7,465 nt of DNA from Bacillota bacterium (lineage in GTDB: Bacteria; Bacillota; Limnochordia; Darwinibacteriales; Darwinibacteriaceae), in contig JAAZLB010000076.1 of the NCBI GenBank assembly GCA_012799535.1, positions 1 to 7,465 of the forward strand, written 5' to 3'. Made by a program: the position numbers and the translations under genes. Numbering within the stretch: the first letter of the stretch is position 1; every line of letters starts with the position of its first letter. This document shows, one piece after another, positions 6,478 through 7,465 of the stretch. A model generated the notes under the pieces. That model was not told the origin of the DNA. It saw nothing but the letters and a program-made list of their open reading frames with translations, and ran no database searches.

Positions 6478-7263
6478 TTACCTCCTTTGTAGATAGTCTA
6501 AATCAGCTAACTTGAGATCTAGCCTTTCCACTATTTTTAAACCTTCTTGCAAGCCCAAATCAAGATAACGGGGGGCATGGGCATCAGAATTTACTATCAC
6601 AGTCACCTCATAGTCCCGGGCTAATTCCCAAAAAGGAAGCCAAGGATAGGCAGGTCTTGTCCCTTCTGGAGTGTCAATGATCTTTTTCATTAGACCATAC
6701 CCATTAATTTCTAAAGGTAAGTGCAATTCTCGGGCTGCGCTGAGAATATCCTGAGAAGCGGATATTGTATTTTCATCCCAGGTTAAGTAGGTCAAGCCAA
6801 AAAGGTCTGGGTGGGCCACGAAGGCAAAAAGACCCGATTCCATGGACTTAATGAGAAAATCAGTATACGCTTTAAGACGCTTAGGATTATAAATTCCACT
6901 ATGGCTACTTAAAAAACTTCCATTGTAAGGGAAGAAATGACAACCTAGAATAAGATAATCAAAGTTGTATTCGCCTAATAATACATTCTCATAAAATTGA
7001 TGGTAATCCTTACTCCACTCACATTCCATACCCTTAAGAATCGTTAGATCAGGATATTTCGCTTGGGCTAATTCAATCGCTTGAACATAGTCTGGAAGTT
7101 CACTAATACTCATGCGCATACCAAGCCAGCGATCATCAGGTAAGGCGGTGTGATCTGTCATTCCAACAACAGTGATTCCCTTGTCTAAGGCAGCTTGGCC
7201 ATAGTCTATGGCGTCACCTTCAGCATGATTACAACGAAAAGTATGTGTGTGATAATTCTTCAA
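6478..7263 (-). CDS. PHP-family metallo-phosphoesterase, histidinol-phosphatase (HisJ/HisK) type
   Basis: A cytoplasmic metal-dependent phosphoesterase of the PHP superfamily, 261 residues, similar in length to Bacillus HisJ histidinol-phosphatase. All metal-ligand motifs are present: YHTHT with H5 and H7, TDH with D37-H38, KGMECEW with E80, GCHFF with H109, AHPD with H151, and NSDAH with D227 and H229. GMRMSISELPDYVQAIE (about 48-64) recalls the substrate-side region of histidinol-phosphatases. I chose TTG 7263 because GGAGGT lies 7 nt before it and the protein then begins MKNYHTHT, as family members usually do; GTG 7296 would add 11 residues and has only a weak ribosome site. It is first in an operon under the promoter at 7321-7349, and its last codons AGG AGG form part of the rtcB Shine-Dalgarno. 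No histidine-biosynthesis gene is nearby, so a role with RtcB in RNA-end or nucleotide metabolism is an open alternative. The family is sure; the substrate is not. Confidence 0.92.
   Translation of the reverse strand: MKNYHTHTFRCNHAEGDAIDYGQAALDKGITVVGMTDHTALPDDRWLGMRMSISELPDYVQAIELAQAKYPDLTILKGMECEWSKDYHQFYENVLLGEYNFDYLILGCHFFPYNGSFLSSHSGIYNPKRLKAYTDFLIKSMESGLFAFVAHPDLFGLTYLTWDENTISASQDILSAARELHLPLEINGYGLMKKIIDTPEGTRPAYPWLPFWELARDYEVTVIVNSDAHAPRYLDLGLQEGLKIVERLDLKLADLDYLQRR
6481..6488 (-). promoter_or_regulatory. rtcB ribosome binding site embedded in the PHP gene's last codons
   Basis: AAAGGAGG on the minus strand overlaps the PHP gene's final CAA AGG AGG codons (Gln-Arg-Arg), directly before its TAA stop. 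The spacer to rtcB ATG 6475 is 5 nt. Ribosomes finishing the first gene are placed to reinitiate on the second. Confidence 0.85.
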
Positions 7264-7270
7264 CCCACTA

Positions 7271-7276
7271 ACCTCC
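7271..7276 (-). promoter_or_regulatory. Ribosome binding site supporting a TTG start for the PHP gene
   Basis: GGAGGT on the minus strand is followed by a 7-nt spacer and TTG 7263. It lies inside the reading frame extending up to GTG 7296, so it favours the shorter protein. Confidence 0.7.
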
Positions 7277-7320
7277 AGGCGTGGAATTTTGTCCACGCAC
7301 TCTTTATCTTCTACTTTACT

Positions 7321-7349
7321 ATTATATGGCTAAGCGCGCAACTTTTCAC
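7321..7349 (-). promoter_or_regulatory. Sigma-A-type promoter of the PHP-rtcB-exporter operon
   Basis: On the minus strand a perfect -10 TATAAT (7326-7321) lies 17 nt downstream of GTGAAA (7349-7344), which matches four of six -35 consensus bases. Transcription should start near 7314, giving a leader of about 50 nt to TTG 7263. The spacer holds a GCGCGC palindrome. No experimental support is available. Confidence 0.65.
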
Positions 7350-7379
7350 TTGTAGATAGTAGGGTTTCTAGGTTACAAT
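7350..7379 (+). promoter_or_regulatory. Putative promoter of the plus-strand gene at the right edge
   Basis: TACAAT (7374-7379, five of six matches to the -10 consensus) lies 18 nt after a weak -35 TTGTAG (7350-7355). A start near 7386 would leave a short leader before GTG 7404. The -35 box abuts that of the opposite promoter. The -35 is poor, so the call is moderate. Confidence 0.45.
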
Positions 7380-7417
7380 TAAGTGCGAAATGGGGGTGCA
7401 TACGTGGTTAACCTAGA
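7367..7417. repeat. 9-bp inverted repeat around the plus-strand promoter and start codon
   Basis: TCTAGGTTA (7367-7375) and its exact reverse complement TAACCTAGA (7409-7417) flank 33 nt containing most of the -10 box, the Shine-Dalgarno and GTG 7404. The left arm overlaps the first two bases of the -10. Centre-to-centre distance is 42 bp, about four helical turns. It could be a paired operator or chance. Confidence 0.35.
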
Positions 7418-7465
7418 GTTTGCATTAAGAGTTGCCATCTTTTTGAGTATAGCAATTGTCTTTTC
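7404..7465 (+). CDS. Start of a probable membrane protein, C-terminus outside window
   Basis: Only 20 codons are visible, reading MVNLEFALRVAIFLSIAIVF, a hydrophobic stretch suited to a first transmembrane helix. GGGGGTG (7392-7398) lies 5 nt before GTG 7404 and can pair with the anti-Shine-Dalgarno through one G-U pair. The other two frames close quickly, including one opened by ATG 7390. A putative promoter lies upstream. The opening 'LEFALR' followed by a hydrophobic run resembles the start of some membrane families such as MgtC/SapB, but 20 residues cannot identify it and I assign no function. Confidence 0.5.
   Translation, partial: MVNLEFALRVAIFLSIAIVF

Noticed and set aside
7264..7403. 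Riboswitch or T-box leader before the PHP gene
   Set aside because: The predicted leader is only about 50 nt and shows no terminator hairpin or recognisable conserved aptamer core.
1..7465. Frequent CTAG tetranucleotides, clustered in the first 1.1 kb
   Set aside because: A hand count gives roughly thirty in the window, about what the base composition predicts, so the early cluster is probably local fluctuation or codon choice.

Overview
The window looks like part of a Bacillota (Firmicutes) genome, probably clostridial or a related deep branch. GC content is moderate, Shine-Dalgarno sequences are strong (AAAGGAGG, GGAGGT), GTG and TTG starts are used, genes are tightly packed, and intrinsic terminators are clear. 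This is inference from style and protein families; there is no rRNA or other phylogenetic marker. One detail, a solute-binding protein with a secretion signal but no lipobox cysteine, would fit a diderm Firmicute better than a classical monoderm.

All complete genes lie on the minus strand, in two transcription units read from right to left. The first starts at a good sigma-A-type promoter (7321-7349). It encodes a PHP-family metallo-phosphoesterase of the histidinol-phosphatase type (7263 to 6478), an RtcB-type RNA ligase (6475 to 5240) and an ABC exporter half-transporter with fused membrane and ATPase domains (about 5208 to 3481). It ends at an intrinsic terminator (3439-3466). The PHP and rtcB genes are 2 nt apart, and the last two PHP codons form the rtcB Shine-Dalgarno.

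The second unit is an importer operon. It has a secreted DUF3798-type binding protein (3292 to 2192), a sugar/nucleoside-type ATPase with two ABC domains (2118 to 523) and an RbsC-like permease (526 leftwards, running off the window). A second strong terminator hairpin (2144-2180) sits inside this operon, between the binding-protein and ATPase genes, and probably lets the binding protein be made in excess. The ATPase stop and permease start overlap as ATGA.

At the right edge a plus-strand gene for a probable membrane protein begins at GTG 7404 and leaves the window after 20 codons. Its putative promoter abuts the PHP promoter back to back.

No stretch over 300 bases lacks a gene. The gaps are 3293-3480 (terminator, palindromic operator-like site, leader) and 7264-7403 (divergent promoters). 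I saw no tRNA, rRNA, CRISPR array, insertion sequence or phage gene. The least-described parts are the DUF3798 transporter, whose substrate is unknown, and the coupled PHP-RtcB pair.
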